Shown piece by piece: positions 1-11,183 of a DNA stretch of 64,000 nucleotides. Source of the stretch: Asterionellopsis glacialis (lineage: Eukaryota; Bacillariophyta; Plagiogrammaphyceae; Rhaphoneidales; Asterionellopsidaceae). The stretch is from positions 1 to 64,000 of the forward strand of contig WKLE02000147.1 of the NCBI GenBank assembly GCA_014885115.2. Reading direction: 5' to 3'. Position numbers and translations under genes: made by a program. The notes beneath the pieces were generated by a model. The model made no database searches. It was not told where the DNA came from and was given only the letters and a program-made list of their open reading frames with translations. How positions within the stretch are numbered: the stretch's first letter is position 1; each line of letters starts with the position of its first letter.

Positions 1-139
1 ATTGTTGCGCCCAAGGTGATTACTAGTGCTACTGGTAGAAATTGTTGTCAAGACACCAAAACTTGAAACACTTCGTAATAGTGAAATTGTTAGAACAAAG
101 CTTTTCTGTTTGGGGGTCATCAAGTACGGTTCACTTTTT

Positions 140-712
140 TTACTTTCGAATTCCTCGACGATATTTGTTGGCAGCAGATCGTTCTCGATCTAATCCAATT
201 TTGATTGTACCCAACAAATCCACGTCGGAAGGAAAATGAATATACCGAATGTTGGCACCGCGGATATGTATTATGTCAAGATTGAGGGTTGGCTGTTGCT
301 GTTGTTGTTCTGTCGTGTTGTTTTTGTCGTTGGTGGTGTTCTTGTCATGCCCATCAGCGGATGGATGAGGATGAAATCTCGATTGAGGGTGTGACGATGA
401 CATAGAAGAAGAAACCGAGCCACTCCTTAGCGGTTCGTTTAATAGTTGTTTTCCCGCCACTACTTGCTGGGTGGAATTTTGGGGGCTTTTCGTTTTTTTC
501 TTGGCGTTGTCGCCGACGACTCCAGATAACATGACATTCATGAATTCATCTGTAGAATCTACATTTCCACGATACAGTCGTCCATTTTTCACTTCAACAG
601 TTAATTCATATCCTTCAAAATGTCGCAATAGTGATGCCAGACTTTTGTGAGAACCAGATGAAGACTTTCTCTTTCGTGTCGCCGCCGGAGCAGATGACGA
701 TGATGCCGACAT
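140..712 (-). CDS. Lsm10-like Sm-fold protein
   Basis: A 190-residue protein, unspliced as read. The start is the ATG at 712; the frame stays open a few codons further but has no earlier ATG. The Sm1 motif lies at about residues 25-65 (VKNGRLYRGNVDSTDEFMNV) and the Sm2 motif near residues 150-165 (IHIRGANIRYIHFPSDV). The two are separated by about 80 residues rich in Ser, Gln, Asn and His. The phrases DEFMNV and NIRYIHFPSDV fit Lsm10, the U7 snRNP replacement for SmD1, better than SmD1 itself, whose Sm2 region reads NNIRYFILP. Lsm10 with Lsm11 forms the U7 ring that matures replication-dependent histone mRNA 3' ends in animals. Assignment to the Sm superfamily is firm. The Lsm10 identity is inferred from remembered family motifs, and SmD1-like or another divergent LSm is the alternative. 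The long inter-motif insert is unusual. Confidence 0.75.
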   Translation of the reverse strand: MSASSSSAPAATRKRKSSSGSHKSLASLLRHFEGYELTVEVKNGRLYRGNVDSTDEFMNVMLSGVVGDNAKKKTKSPQNSTQQVVAGKQLLNEPLRSGSVSSSMSSSHPQSRFHPHPSADGHDKNTTNDKNNTTEQQQQQPTLNLDIIHIRGANIRYIHFPSDVDLLGTIKIGLDRERSAANKYRRGIRK

Positions 713-1260
713 TGCAATGAATAACAAGATACCATAATTAATATAACCCCCAGATTTTGCAGGCTTTTGTTTTCTATGTCGTTAACGGCTATTTACTGGC
801 TCACTCTGGACGGATGTGTAAACGTGTATTGCTTTTTGAATTTTTGCTGTTTGTGTGTCTGTGGTTTTTGTACGTACCGTGGAGATGAATTCGCAGAAAC
901 TCCCTCCATCCTAGTCTCTAGCATAACTCGAGTCACTTTTTTTAGGAAAAAGTCGGAGACTCCTAATGTATTGCATCATACGATCCTCCAAATGATGTAC
1001 CACACGGAGAGGTACACAGCAAATTTTGTGCAAGATAGATAGGAAAGGAGTAACACATTTGATGTGAAATAGCCAGGAGCACATTGCTGTATCCCGTTCA
1101 TAATTTCAGCAACAAAAGCAAAAGCGGAAGAACAAACGGTACTTATTACGAGTGAGTCTTCTTCATCTATACCTGGAGAGAGAAGATCTATTAATTACTC
1201 CTTCATTTTCTTCTCTTGTCAGACCTTGTAGGGTCACAAAAATCTGATTTGCCGGTAACA
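713..1260. other. Intergenic region between divergent genes
   Basis: No convincing gene is seen. The stretch separates the Lsm10-like gene (minus) from the unknown gene (plus) and probably holds both promoters. A possible 3' splice site lies at 1221-1222, with AG after a pyrimidine-rich run, and a GTGAGT at 1152 could be the matching donor. The upstream frame reaches a stop at 1070 without an ATG, so a coding upstream exon could not be confirmed. It may be a 5' UTR intron. Confidence 0.4.
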
Positions 1261-2103
1261 ATGGTGAGGAAAAGTTACACGACATTAGGAAACGATGAAG
1301 AAAAAACATCCCCATCCAGGTACTCCAAGAAGGAACTCACCCGGTTGCTCTATCACAATCGAAACAAAGAAGACAGAGAGGAGCGCGACTTAGTTAACGC
1401 ATTTTCGCACATACCACCTGTTATTTCAATCCAAGCATGTTCTTCTACGGATGAAGTAGAATCTGATATTAGTATTGATCATCATACCTTCTTTTCCAAA
1501 AGGAGCGACAGCACCAACAAAAATTGTGCAAGTGCTACTCAGACATCTTCCTGGCATTGTTTTGGTCCCTCTAGCTTCGTACAAAAAGCAGTCAATCGTA
1601 ACATGGACATCCTTCCTTTAACCACGCCTTGTGGTGGCGGGGTCGGGGTCGGGATGAGTGTTGAAAACAATGCATTTGTTGATTGGCCTAGCGACGAAGA
1701 AACTCCAGTGCCACCACCTTCTTCGATCTCAAAACAACGCACCACGAAAGGCAACTTGCAATTCTCCACTACTGCTGCAAAAAAAGCGATGGGATTTTTC
1801 TCTGGAGACCATGCCTTTGAATGTGGTAATTTCAATTCTGCAACTACAGCCCCCCGCACTACCACCAATACTGATTCTACCGAGGACAAGAACAAGAACA
1901 AGATGAACTGTAAGAAATGGCCATTAAGTCATCATGATTTCTTAACGATGAATCCTTGTAGTGCTGTAATGGGTCGCGATGATAATGAAGAAGCAGGGAC
2001 TAGGATTAGTGCTGGTACGGAAAACCAGACGAGCTTAATCTCTTCCTCCCATGAAGCTCGTGATCCCTTTCCTCTTTCCAGTCGTCATCGCCAGAATCTT
2101 TAG
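1261..2103 (+). CDS. Hypothetical serine-rich protein
   Basis: A 280-residue protein that I do not recognise. The start is taken as the first in-frame ATG at 1261; the frame is open upstream to an AG that looks like an acceptor site at 1221-1222, so a leader exon is possible. The N-terminal 45 residues are charged (RYSKKELTRLLYHNRNKEDR) and could form a helix. The rest is rich in Ser, Thr, Asn and Asp, with a glycine/valine run near residue 125 and no hydrophobic segment. No signal peptide, membrane span or catalytic motif is visible. The composition suggests a largely disordered regulatory or nuclear protein. Reality as a gene rests on the long open frame and composition like its neighbours. 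Confidence 0.55.
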   Translation: MVRKSYTTLGNDEEKTSPSRYSKKELTRLLYHNRNKEDREERDLVNAFSHIPPVISIQACSSTDEVESDISIDHHTFFSKRSDSTNKNCASATQTSSWHCFGPSSFVQKAVNRNMDILPLTTPCGGGVGVGMSVENNAFVDWPSDEETPVPPPSSISKQRTTKGNLQFSTTAAKKAMGFFSGDHAFECGNFNSATTAPRTTTNTDSTEDKNKNKMNCKKWPLSHHDFLTMNPCSAVMGRDDNEEAGTRISAGTENQTSLISSSHEARDPFPLSSRHRQNL

Positions 2104-2286
2104 TAGTTAGATTACGTGCCCAAAGCCTCTAGAAATGTAGCGCATACAGAGGCACAAAGAAGTGGATGCTTTAATTTGCTTCTCTAGTTTACCTGTTTTT
2201 AATAATGAATAGTGATAATAAATAAGCTTGAAATATGTATGTTTGATAGTAATCAACGGACTTTTTGTGTGTGCTTCAACACGAGC

Positions 2287-4430
2287 TTACAACATTAGAA
2301 GGAACAAACTTCCAATAATAAGCGTCCAAAGTGTACTCATCCAGGATAAGTGCATTGAAAAGAAATTAGTACTAGAAAAACTAGAAGAATATGGGCCGCC
2401 AGATGCAGAATCACCAGATTCACGAAAGTCATCATCTAGAGTATCATCACCAGTACTACAAATTTCATTGACATCGTACAAGCCAGCACAGGAAGGACCT
2501 TCAACTGTTATGAGTGCGGTCAGTCCCGGCCAAACAAGTTTCGCCTCTAGTGCAAGTTGAAGAGCTTCTGCCTCACTTCTATCAAACAGACTCATTCCGT
2601 TGCTATTACTGGATTTGAACAATGAAGAAGTACTGTATCCATCCAAAAAGGCATCTCCAAGGGAACGTGCTGCCTCGTGGACTTGTAATAATTCTGTGAT
2701 TTTTTTGTGCGCAAAGCTTTGACTACAATCACCCTGGTGGAATGCTTCCAAGCCTCCCGGATTTAATGTCCATGATTTGTCACCTATTGCACTTGTCGCG
2801 GTTGTGATGATACGAAGGTTAGGTTCACCAAGAGGATTCAATGTTTTGCTTATGGCTTGCGTAACGAGTTCGCTTCCAGCAGAAAGGAGAGAAAAAGATG
2901 ACTCAGTCACAGCTTCAATATCGATTCCTCCAAGGTTAACACCGATATCTGACAGAACGATAGTTTCTAATTCGTCTTTGTAGAATTTTTCAATCTGTTC
3001 TGCACCATCACCATACCCTTCTTTAATTTTGATTGCTTTTCCTTCGTTTTGAAGCGAAATGGCAGTCAAGAGCGGTAGGTCTGCACCGCGACCAAAAGCA
3101 AGAGCATAAATCTTTGCCTTTACTGCACTATTCCGATCGCGTACACTCGCGGCAATCTCCTGACTATTTGTAGTACCCGCGGTTGCCTGTCCATCGGTGA
3201 GAATGATCACGATTGGCACATTGTTCGCACCATCGCCATCTTGCATTTTCTTCACTCGATCGATGCCATTTACATATGCTTCATGTAAATTCGTTCCACC
3301 AATGGTCTCTAATCTTGAAACGAAATCATTGTTAGCTTTTGCCTTGTTGTCTTGAGTTGCTTTTTTGGGTCCCCAAACATCTTCTACTCCAGAATCACTG
3401 AAGGAATGAACTGCGAAAATATCATTGCTAGTAAGAGTATTAATTACACTAGCGAAAGCTTTTTTGGCGTCTTGCAGTTTTTGACCACTCATACTGATAA
3501 CCAGGAGACAACACGGGAGATTAGTGAGAAAAAAAATCATTAAATCTGATCTCTGTAAAAACATACAATGTCCTGAATTAGCTAGTTCACTTACCTTCCA
3601 GACACATCAATCACAAAAACAATATTACGTGGGATCTCCCCAGTTTCCTCGAGTAAGGCAGCAGGATTAAAAAGGTGCATCAAACAGTAATCTGATCCAA
3701 TAACTAAACCTTCAGGAGGGAGCGCTCCTGGAACATAGCTCCCATGAAGCAAACGAGGAAGCTTGTCAACTTTTAGAACATCTTGTAGACCAAGACGAGC
3801 GAATGATTTACCTCCATCAGAAGTGTTTATTTCTAATTCCCCTTTAGGAATATTGTCCAAAACAAACCCAGTAACTCCACTGGAAGGTTCTTCCACTGAT
3901 AGGTCAAAAGAAAGGTTGCCCACGTCTAACCCTGGAGATAGAGGGATTTGAAACGAAACTTTGTCTTGCTGGAGTTGCAACAATTCTTCGTAAGCAATAT
4001 GCACCTTCGTGTTGCCACCGGCTGGAACTGATACTCGAATGGGATATTGGGTAGCATCCGAAGCAGTGAGAATAGCAGCAGGGCGGCCTGTAGTAAACGA
4101 CTTGTTAAACGTGTCCTGGGCATTTTGTTCGGGAGCGATTTCGCTACTCAATGTGCACCCATCCGTAAGATTCATGTCTAACGACGTAACTCTGGCATTT
4201 TGCGGAATCTGCATTGTGAAGCCATGGAGAGCTGTGCAATTACGTTCGTTAGAAAATTCAATTGTAACAAGCGTTTTTGCAAAGCGTGACTGAATAGATG
4301 TCTTGACCAAGTAGGATGTCATTTTGGTAGTGCTTGATTCTTCATTACTGTTGACTTTACTTACAAAACACGCCAGGATGGTGCACAAAAAAGGAAGTGA
4401 CCACCGAAGTGGCCTTGAAACTAGGTTCAT
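2287..4430 (-). CDS. Secreted VIT + von Willebrand factor A domain protein (ITIH-like)
   Basis: Two exons are inferred: 4430-3595 and 3493-2287, with a 101-nt GT-AG intron (3494-3594), giving 680 residues. The protein begins with a signal peptide (about residues 1-28, core SLPFLCTILACFV). A vault protein inter-alpha-trypsin (VIT) domain follows at about residues 35-160, then a vWA domain from about residue 268. Splicing restores a perfect MIDAS metal site DVSGSMS (D275, S277, S279), with the intron falling inside the Ser279 codon. Later metal-site residues (IGGTNLHEA, ILTDGQ) are also present. The C-terminus is a Ser/Gly stretch followed by a terminal hydrophobic segment with no charged tail, which suggests a GPI anchor or a membrane tail. 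ITIH-type proteins bind matrix ligands through the MIDAS. A cell-surface adhesion or matrix role is an inference here. Confidence 0.85.
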
Positions 4431-5327
4431 GGTTGTAATGTCTTTAAATTAATTTTGAAAGTTGCTTGTGATACCGGTATCAGTGGCAAATAAAACAGCA
4501 ACGGCACTGTTCACTGTTCTCTCTCTTGAGATCACTTTCAGAAGAGTTTTGTGGCATGTCTGAAAATACAGCATTGAGAAGCATGTTGTCTATTGTTCTA
4601 TTACCAGGTATAATACAACTTCTGCCTGTACGTAGTTTTCGAACAGGCATGTCTGGGATTTGCTCTAGACTGCTGGTACCTGTACCAGGTATGGTAGGTC
4701 CTACCTGGTACGTACCTATTGGTACCTGGTACTGTAGAACTATCAATGAACTGTACCGTACTAATAAATATACAAGATCTGTCCATTATTATTTACAAGA
4801 AATATTGTGTACAGTACCGGTAGGAATCAGTATTATTTTTTGCCAACCTTGACTAACAAGCATAGTCCTAAGGTCCTACCGTACCTAGACTGACAACAGC
4901 TATCAACAAGGTCACAAATCAAAACAAAAACATGAAGTTGAGAAAGAAGTCTCTCATCTCTTATTATGATCAACCTGAGATCTACTCTTGTCCCTCTAAA
5001 GACTTTATTTAGCAAAATGTCCTATCTCGAACGTCTGTCACTAGATTTCAAATGTAAGTAAAAAAAGTGATCGTAATTTTTTAAACTGTGTTTATCAGGT
5101 GTTAATTAATTACTCTCTTCTGTAAAAGCATCTGAATTATAAGGTTGTGCATCGTGCAGTTGTTTGTTCACTCTTTTTACACATTTGCCAATGCTTTTAT
5201 CAACAATTACGGTAATTTTGACTTCATAAAGTACTAACTAACTAACGACAGGCGCATCGCCGGCAAACAGTACTTGCACAATAGTGTGTGGGCATCAGTT
5301 GTTCTGATCAAGGCTATAGCTCAGTAC
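4431..5327. other. Intergenic region with clustered TACCWGGTA palindromes
   Basis: No gene is seen in this stretch, which contains the promoter side of the vWA gene. It holds four copies of the 9-base palindrome TACC(A/T)GGTA, at 4602, 4683, 4702 and 4723. Neighbouring copies could pair to form hairpins. A related TACCGGTA lies near 4815. No RNA gene or open frame of note is present. Confidence 0.5.
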
Positions 5328-8300
5328 TCATCTAGTTTTGTCTACTTTCGCAGATAACCCAAGTTCTTCCAGTCGCATCTGAACACGAATAACCCCTTTC
5401 TCGGCAAAATATAGAACGTCTCTATCACCTCCGCGGTCTTTTTTCCTTTCCTCTGCTATTTGCTGTAGAAGTGCTTTGGCAATGATAGTTAACTCCTCAC
5501 CACCTGTTACGTGAATTACATTGCACATGACTCGGCCAAAGTTTAACCTAACATTCACTATCCGATCTCCTGAGAGGGAAGCAGCTATCTCAACGATTTC
5601 ACGGATGGGAGAAGCACCAGCACTAACGTCGTGCGGATGTAATGAACCATGATCTCCATGCGTCAATGACGCTCTACTTAGTAAAACCGCTTCAACCATT
5701 TTGAGGCTTAACATTCGCTGCTTGGAATCTTTACTTTCACTGCATGATCGAAGACAAGGTAGAACAATAGCATTGATCCATTCTTCTTTACTTCCTTCTC
5801 CTTGACAGCCCAAATTGCCCCCTCCAAGGCACAAGCATTCTGCGGCAGTACGTCTGACTGCGTCTACCCTATCATTCATTAGTCGTACACATAACTGAGC
5901 AATCTCAGACCTTGTTTCCAAACGATGGGTGCATCCCAATAGGGCTGGGACAATTTCGACAGCTCCTTGACGAACACGCCACTGGCGACTATGGGCCAAG
6001 TCCGATAGTGTCGGAAGAAGTCTTAGTACCTGTTGTTCGGATAGAACTGGAATAAACACTGGCTCCTTGTTTTCTGAGTGGTACGAAGACAGAGAGACAG
6101 TGTCATCATCTGTTGACATGGTAGAATTCTTTCTGGGGCGGATTTCACGAACATTGCCTCGAGATGCGTTTGTCACTGCTCGTAGGGCTGAACTTGTAAC
6201 TTCAGGATCAGAATCATACAAAAGCTTTTGAACTAATGGAATGAGTGCATCATCGACATACTTTTTGTGCCGCCGATGAGCGCTGGTAGCATCTGCAATA
6301 TTGGTGTTACTGACATCAGGCGACTGCATTGAGGTGTCCTCTGCACCACCGATTCCAACAAGCAGAGTAATAAGTTCTCCTGCTGATGTAGCAAGTGATA
6401 TACGAACAGTGGGGCTTGAATCTCGTATCATTTTCGCTGACACTGGGAGCAACGCCTCTAAAAGGCCCACACCGATAGCATCCGATGACGAAGATACTAC
6501 GACAGTCTCAAGAAAACGAGGGACACAAAGAATTGCTTCACTTCGCACACGCTCGTCTGAGTCACCAAGTAAAGCTTGCAATAAATCAATAATTACATTG
6601 AACCAATGCTCTCCCAGTGCATTGCAAAGACGATCGCACTGAGCCGCCACCGCCAAACGTACTGGCGGTGCTCGATCTTCTGCCAAGCGGGTGGCTACAG
6701 GAAGGAGTTTGCACTGCAATAAGTACACCTCCGTAAAAGTTGGATCTGTACGAGGTGGGAGGCGACGAAGTGAACTACTGCCCTTGCTTGCATCCCCAAG
6801 GAATGCATTTGGTAAGTGTTCTGCCAAGTGCCATGTTAGAGTCATGGCAGCGGCACGAAGTTCAGGTTCTGGATCGTTCATCACGCGTTCACACATAAGG
6901 ACTAGCCATGGGACAGCTCGTGGATCGAACACCAATTCGGCAATTTCATGCAATACTGTTGCTGTTGATTTCCGTACAACCAATTCGACATCGTGCAGTG
7001 CTCGCGTTATGACACCTCTTAGCTGTATATGATAAAGAAAAGGGACAGCTTGGTTTAGTGCTTACAAACACAATGCGTTTCATACACAATAATGGTTAAA
7101 GAAGCTTACCTGCAGTTGATGGGGAAAATCGAGATGTGCCCAAAGAATTGGACTTAACGAGCATGCTGTTACACGAGCACTAGTACTAGTACTTGCAGCG
7201 AGTCTATGTACGACAGCGAGAAAGCGATTACCTGCATGGAGCCTGTGAGAATTCATCTTCGAAACTTCCTTTTCGGATCCAAATCGTAGCATAAGTTCTG
7301 CAGCATCATCTTTTTGCTGGTCGGTGTTCTCGTCATTACTTTGTGTGGTCGATGCAGATACAGCCTCGCATCCAGGACTGCAAATGGATAAGCAATTTAG
7401 TATCATAAGTTTGAGTAAACTTCCTGCACTTCCGAGATCATTAATCGGACCGCTTTTGTTCCCAGCAGCTGACGATACAGCCTCTTCTTCTGATAATTCC
7501 ATTTTAGTATCTAGATATAGAACATCACAAAGGAATTCAATAACTTCACCTCTAAGAAGTGCTGCTGGAGGCGATAAGGGATCGGCAAGAAATGTTCGTG
7601 TTCGATGAAGTACATCACCAATCAAAAGTAGTGGTTTATCGGGGTCAGCCAGCGAGCTTCCACCACCAGGTACCTTCTTAGAAGCAACTCCAGGAGGCGG
7701 TGGAGCATGGGGGGTCATCTTCCTACCACGTCGAACGCTATTATTATAAGGATTGAGACCTCCCGAATTGTCCTTTGCTCTTGAACCAGTTGGCGGCGGG
7801 TTGGGTTCTTTCGTACGATCCAGTTTTTCCTTCACAAAATCGTACAAAACTTTCGCAACACTTTTGGCAGCATCCCGATAATCCTTTGCACTATGTTCAT
7901 GGTACCCGTACAATTGACCTGCATCTGCTTCGGGTCTTCTTTGGCCAGGGTCTTCTGGAAAGTCCGGTGTAGCTAGTTTGGCTGCTTCGCGTTCAAGGCC
8001 AATCACGAGTAGAGTCAAAATCCAAATAAGCTTCTCACCAGCTATTGATAGTGGTTTGTCAATTTTACTACTTCCAGCGTGAACATAACATTCCCATCTT
8101 GACTGTAAAAAGTCAGCAAATGCATTATCTTCTGCTTTCCTAATTTTTGATGGTGGAAAAGCAGTGGGGTTTTGTTGCTGTTGTTGTAAATTCACTTGTT
8201 GATGATTAAAAACACCAAAACTCCCCCCACGTACAAGTCTTCCCATCTCTTCCCGTGCCATCCGTAGCGATTCACTACTTATTTGTCTCAAGACCAATTC

Positions 8301-10277
8301 CAGAGGACGATTACTTCGTCTCAATTCATCGATAGTTTCAAAGTGTGTTAAATTTTTAGTTTCCACACTCCCCACCTTGACTATAAGGGAGCCGACCTTA
8401 GCACCAGCACGCTTGGCAGCGCCTCCGGCTAATACAGTGCGGACAACTGTGCGTTCTAAAACATTCTCCACAGTTAAACCCAACATTTCACGATCAATCA
8501 CAACAGTATAATCATCAGATGACGACGATGGCGATAATGATATTCTATCATCAAGTTTGTTACGACGGGTTGACGATGATTGATCTGATGATTTTTCAAA
8601 CATTTGTGGCCTTGATTTTCTTCGTCCAAAAACATTGGCAAAAGCTCCAGCATTCCCACTCCCATGTTTTGTCGGTGAATTCATTCTAGATGTGCTTCGT
8701 TTAACAGAAGACATCATACTCGAAAACACAGATGATGCAGTGGTTATACTACTTTCTTGTGTAGACGAAGTTCCTTGTGATGACAATGACGACGAGGATT
8801 TGTCTTCCGTTTTCGATTGTTTTAGCAAGGATCTCTTTTCTAATATTTTATTTCCAGTGCTGTCGGATGTAGTTGATCTCCCTAAACAAGCCCAAAAGAA
8901 CTGGATAGTAGCATCCCCTGGAGATGAATAACATGGTGGTAAAAGGTCTGGAATTATATTTTGTATGTTGTCTGCTGTCATTTGTGTTTGTTGTTGATCG
9001 TGCTGTTGCTGACTCTCTTGGTCTACCTTGGGTAACAATCGCAACAAAGCATCATATGAATTTTCCGCCATCGATAAGATATTCAATACTTTTTCACTTG
9101 CAGCCCATGTTTGACGAGCATCATCATTCTTTTTACTGTGATCAGTTACTACAGGTGGAGAAATACTACGATTGTTCTCGTCTTCACCACTTCTTGGTTC
9201 ATCCTCCTTGTTCAGTGGTACTTCCTCTAAATCTGCTGTTATACCCCCTGCTGCAACTGATGATGTAGATACCGAAGCTTTCTCCCCACCATTACGATTA
9301 TTGTCAGTTTCAACGCCGCGATAGTTTGCAAGAATCAATAACAATTGAAGGAGTGAATCATTTTCACCATCCGCAAGAAGCTGACTAATCAATGATACAC
9401 TGGTTGGGGGTTCACTTTCGGATCGACCTGCTGTTTTGCCAGTGGGAGCTGTAGAAGCAGCACTGTTCTCGTTGCTTTTATGGGTGGCTTCGCTACCGCT
9501 ATCGTCTGAAACTGCAGGTGGTTGTAATTCAGGTGGTGGTGGTGTAAGTGGTACATCTTGAATTTTAATTTCCTCCATTTCAGATGATTCAAGTACTTCA
9601 TCTAACTTGGTCTGTATATTATTTTTAACTTCATCCAAATTCACAGATACGATGGGCCGTGGTCTAGGTGACAATTGCGGAATTGCATTCGCAGGTGGTG
9701 CTGTTGATGAGGACAACGTGGGATTCGTATTGCTACCGCCCTCCGTCTTTCCTCCTCCAACAAATGCAGATGCTGCAGCTTCCGGTGCTATTCCTGGTGC
9801 AAGTGCTCTTGCAGCCTCTGCTGCAGCCGATGGAGAAGTATTATTAGCTGTAGCGGCTGCTGCAACAGCTGCTAATGCGCGTGCTGCCTGTGAGGTACCA
9901 TCATCACTGTTTTTCTTATCACTATCACTTTTACTACTGCTGTCACCGTTGTCATTGTCGGTACCAGTAGACACCACAGGAGTCGTTGGAGTCTTCACTG
10001 CAGCATTGGAAGCAGCAACAGTTTCCTCTATAACATCTTTTGCCGACTCTTCAACAAGTTCATTAGTCTGCTGTTGTGAATTAGAGCTCAATGTTGATTT
10101 TGGCACGTTTGATGATGACTCATCAGTAGTCAAGCTACTAGAAGAATCTATTGTATTTCCTTCCGACGAAGACGACGTCTCTCCACTCAGTTGTACTATA
10201 CGACCATCTGCTCCTCCTGAATCAGACGATGACTGTGCCACTGTGGCACTTGGACCCCCTTCGCCGCTTTTTACCAT
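5328..10277 (-). CDS. PDZ domain + HEAT-repeat protein (PPP4R1/PP2A-A-like repeats)
   Basis: Two exons are inferred, 10277-7110 and 7022-5328, with an 87-nt GT-AG intron (7023-7109) in phase 0. The product has about 1620 residues. The N-terminal 580 residues are low-complexity Ser/Asn/Asp/Ala. A PDZ domain follows at about residues 589-665 (LGLTVENVLERTVVRTVLAG, then AKRAGAKVGSLIVKVG). A helical region with conserved-looking aromatic residues comes next. From about residue 1000 to the end there are HEAT-type helical repeats (for example DSDERVRSEAILCVPRFLE, RQWRVRQGAVEIVPALLG, DRVDAVRRTAAECLCLGGG) like those of protein phosphatase 2A subunit A and PP4 regulatory subunit 1. A scaffold that recruits a phosphatase or another partner is an inference from the repeats. 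The PDZ-HEAT combination is uncommon. HEAT repeats alone do not prove a phosphatase link. Confidence 0.75.
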
Positions 10278-11183
10278 GGCGAGGTAGGACTTGGGACTCC
10301 AATGCTTTCTCGCTCTTCAACAGGCAGGTCAGTGTCATGATTGAAGGCGGCAGGCGAGATCCTCAAGATCAGGATAGCACCCAGCAAAACTCTAGCAACA
10401 AAAAAGCAAGGAACGCTCTACTGTACCTGCACTCCCTTCGCACATACCTGGTACAGTATGTGCTGTCGGCTAACTGAATAAGTGATACATGCAGGCATGC
10501 GTGTCAGTTAGACCAATAATTTTTAAAAATCTCTAACAACTTCACGCTTTGCTTTTTACTTCCTTAAGTAGGACATACAAATGTATGTGTTCTTAAAAAA
10601 ACAGAAGAGTGCTTGTTCCTTATATGTAACACACACAATAAACACTGGTTTAGATATGATCTATTTATATCGAAAGTCAATAACAGGTACGATCAATGAT
10701 ATCATTTTTCATGTATCTTCGTCCAGTACTCATACTTTCACCGTCATTTACGTAGTTGCGTGAATATCACGAGCTATCACATAATAAAATTTTATAGATC
10801 TGAAGAAAGCTCTAGAAGCCCGCCAGGCTCACTACAAGCATCATAATCATATTACGTATATATAATATATTTCCATCTCCTATATATAGACATGAAACCC
10901 CACTTACTGATTTGGGAGGTTCTCTACTCCGTACCAGGTGGCGTCGAAAATCTTGAAGAGAAGTGAATCATTTTTTCATCTTGTTTGTGCGCACAACTAC
11001 AACAATCAAATTAAAAATAATCGAACTCTATCTCAGATCACTGAAAGCAATTCTATGAGATTATATACTTCTTGCATTGCTTAACTTTGTTGTTTCCAGA
11101 CAACATATCCCCATCTCTTAATTATCCATACAATCACATACCAATACACACATGTAAATCCCATCCCAACATTGTATCTGATT
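10278..11183. other. Intergenic region
   Basis: No gene is recognised. The left part is upstream of the PDZ-HEAT gene. The right part is downstream of the membrane protein gene that ends at 11184, and probably includes its 3' UTR. One TACCTGGTA palindrome lies at 10445-10453, and an AT-rich run (tatatataatatatt-like) lies near 10855-10890. Confidence 0.4.

Noticed and set aside
1..139. Left window edge, possible end of another gene
   Set aside because: The sequence downstream of the Lsm10-like stop has no frame or motif that can be assigned.
767..1042. A 91-codon plus-strand open frame with Cys-rich start
   Set aside because: Short, with no similarity or motif, and in the spacer between two divergent genes.
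9607..10287. A long open frame opposite the low-complexity N-terminus of the PDZ-HEAT gene
   Set aside because: It is the antisense of Ser/Thr/Ala-rich repeats and consists of Leu, Ser and Val runs. No family signal.
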